A DNA stretch of 34,278 nucleotides from Bacilli bacterium (GTDB taxonomy: Bacteria; Bacillota_I; Bacilli_A; RFN20; CAG-826), in assembly GCA_017635465.1 (NCBI GenBank), contig JAGBLL010000070.1, positions 1 through 34,278 of the forward strand, read 5' to 3'. The translations under genes and the position numbers were made by a program. Positions 33,716 through 34,278 of the stretch are shown one piece after another. The notes beneath the pieces were generated by a model, which had not been told where the DNA came from, ran no database searches, and worked only from the letters and a program-made list of their open reading frames with translations. How positions within the stretch are numbered: position 1 is the stretch's first letter; the number at the start of each line of letters is the position of its first letter.

Positions 33716-34057
33716 ATGGCAGACTACGTCTATATTGAAAATTATTCTAAAAAAGGCAAAATCGCTATCTCACTAAATGTTTTTGACGCCTTAGTGACTA
33801 ATGCTTTAGGCAATGTTTCTGGTATCTCTATGAGTAGCGCTCATATGAAGAAGAATCAAAAGATTCGTTTAAATAGACCAGTGCAAACAACGATTAGACG
33901 TGGTATCGTCCATGTTTGGGTTGCCGTTGATGTCGCTAAAGGCACAAATTTACAAGATGTGACACGCAATATCCAAGATGAGATTGCAAACTCTTTCTTA
34001 ATGGCAACAGAACAAGTACCATTTGACGTTCAAGTCAAAGTTATATCAATTATTTAA
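33716..34057 (+). CDS. Asp23/Gls24 family envelope-stress protein (YqhY type)
   Basis: The 113-residue protein matches the Asp23/Gls24 (DUF322) family: GKIAISLNVFDALVTNALGNVSGI at the start, the central GIVHVWVAVDVAKGTNLQDVTRNIQDEI and the end VPFDVQVKVISI. Members are cytosolic and often tied to cell envelope or lipid metabolism. In Bacillus, yqhY sits directly before nusB, which fits the partial gene downstream. Its own promoter and the tkt terminator show it begins a new transcript. It has no membrane segment. Confidence 0.88.
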   Translation: MADYVYIENYSKKGKIAISLNVFDALVTNALGNVSGISMSSAHMKKNQKIRLNRPVQTTIRRGIVHVWVAVDVAKGTNLQDVTRNIQDEIANSFLMATEQVPFDVQVKVISII

Positions 34058-34076
34058 TCTAACTAAGTCTTTTTTT

Positions 34077-34278
34077 ATGGAAAAAATATCTCGTAACCAA
34101 GAAAATTTCATTATCATGACCGTCATTTATGACGAGATTGCTGATCAAACCAGTAGTCGCACTAATAACTTTCGTGATGTCAATGAAATCATTACTGGTA
34201 TGACCGATGAAGGCCTTACTTTTGAACAACATAGTGCGTACGTGCAAAACATGATTTCCACAACATTAAACAACTATG
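34077..34278 (+). CDS. nusB: NusB-like transcription antitermination factor, 3' end cut by window edge
   Basis: The open frame runs from ATG at 34077 to the window edge, giving 67 residues. The start SRNQENFIIMTVIYDEI corresponds in place and character to the first helix of NusB (usually SRR...A...LY). Its position directly after the Asp23-family gene is the Bacillus order yqhY-nusB. Only the N-terminal helices are visible and identity is low, so the call relies mainly on context. There is no ribosome binding site in the 19-base gap, which holds a seven-T run. Coupled translation with the upstream gene is unlikely at this distance. Confidence 0.62.
   Translation, partial: MEKISRNQENFIIMTVIYDEIADQTSSRTNNFRDVNEIITGMTDEGLTFEQHSAYVQNMISTTLNNY

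Overview
The window is a chromosomal housekeeping segment from an AT-rich, low-GC Gram-positive bacterium (Bacillota, Bacilli side). Gene order, a T-box leader on valS, the Prp protease/extended-L27 pair and a fused SecDF all point that way. Genes are compact, many overlap by TAATG, and none of the 28 complete genes ends in TGA (24 TAA, 4 TAG). Trp is read from TGG throughout. This fits the Erysipelotrichia/Mollicutes-like neighbourhood of Bacilli, but the placement is an inference. I see no rRNA, tRNA, transposase, prophage or CRISPR array.

Layout. 1-1014 (minus): partial membrane-anchored GGDEF diguanylate cyclase, divergent from an ECF transporter S component (1181-1786). Next come rarA and a repeat-like hypothetical (1825-3992), then trigger factor, lon and engB (4101-8306). 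A complete valine T-box precedes valS (8324-11130). A 60-residue membrane peptide, a RadC-family gene and a small basic protein follow (11185-12369). The 344-base gap 12370-12713 holds two related minus-strand hairpin/terminator elements, then the rplU promoter and structured leader. rplU-prp-rpmA, obgE, nadE, a 32-residue membrane protein, ruvA and ruvB run to 17427. SecDF, recJ, a lipoprotein, a two-gene ABC exporter, relA, hisS, aspS, tkt, an Asp23-family gene and a partial nusB-like gene complete the window.

How the genes work together. The order ruvAB-secDF-recJ-relA-hisS-aspS is a shortened version of the Bacillus order; queA, tgt, yajC, apt and dtd are absent between them. Protein quality control (tig, lon), ribosome assembly (engB, rplU, rpmA, obgE, prp), recombination and fork repair (rarA, ruvAB, recJ, RadC family), aminoacylation (valS, hisS, aspS) and the stringent response (relA) are clustered.

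Most interesting points: (1) the paired minus-strand hairpins at 12374-12416 and 12468-12512, with an identical 13-base loop, covarying stems and U-tracts, which look like unrecognised small RNA genes; (2) a terminator hairpin that also buries the ribosome binding site of the 60-residue peptide gene; (3) a strong terminator-like hairpin inside the engB coding region; (4) several genes whose -10 box sits about 6-7 bases before ATG with no ribosome binding site, suggesting leaderless transcripts; (5) a SecDF that has lost both membrane Asp motifs.
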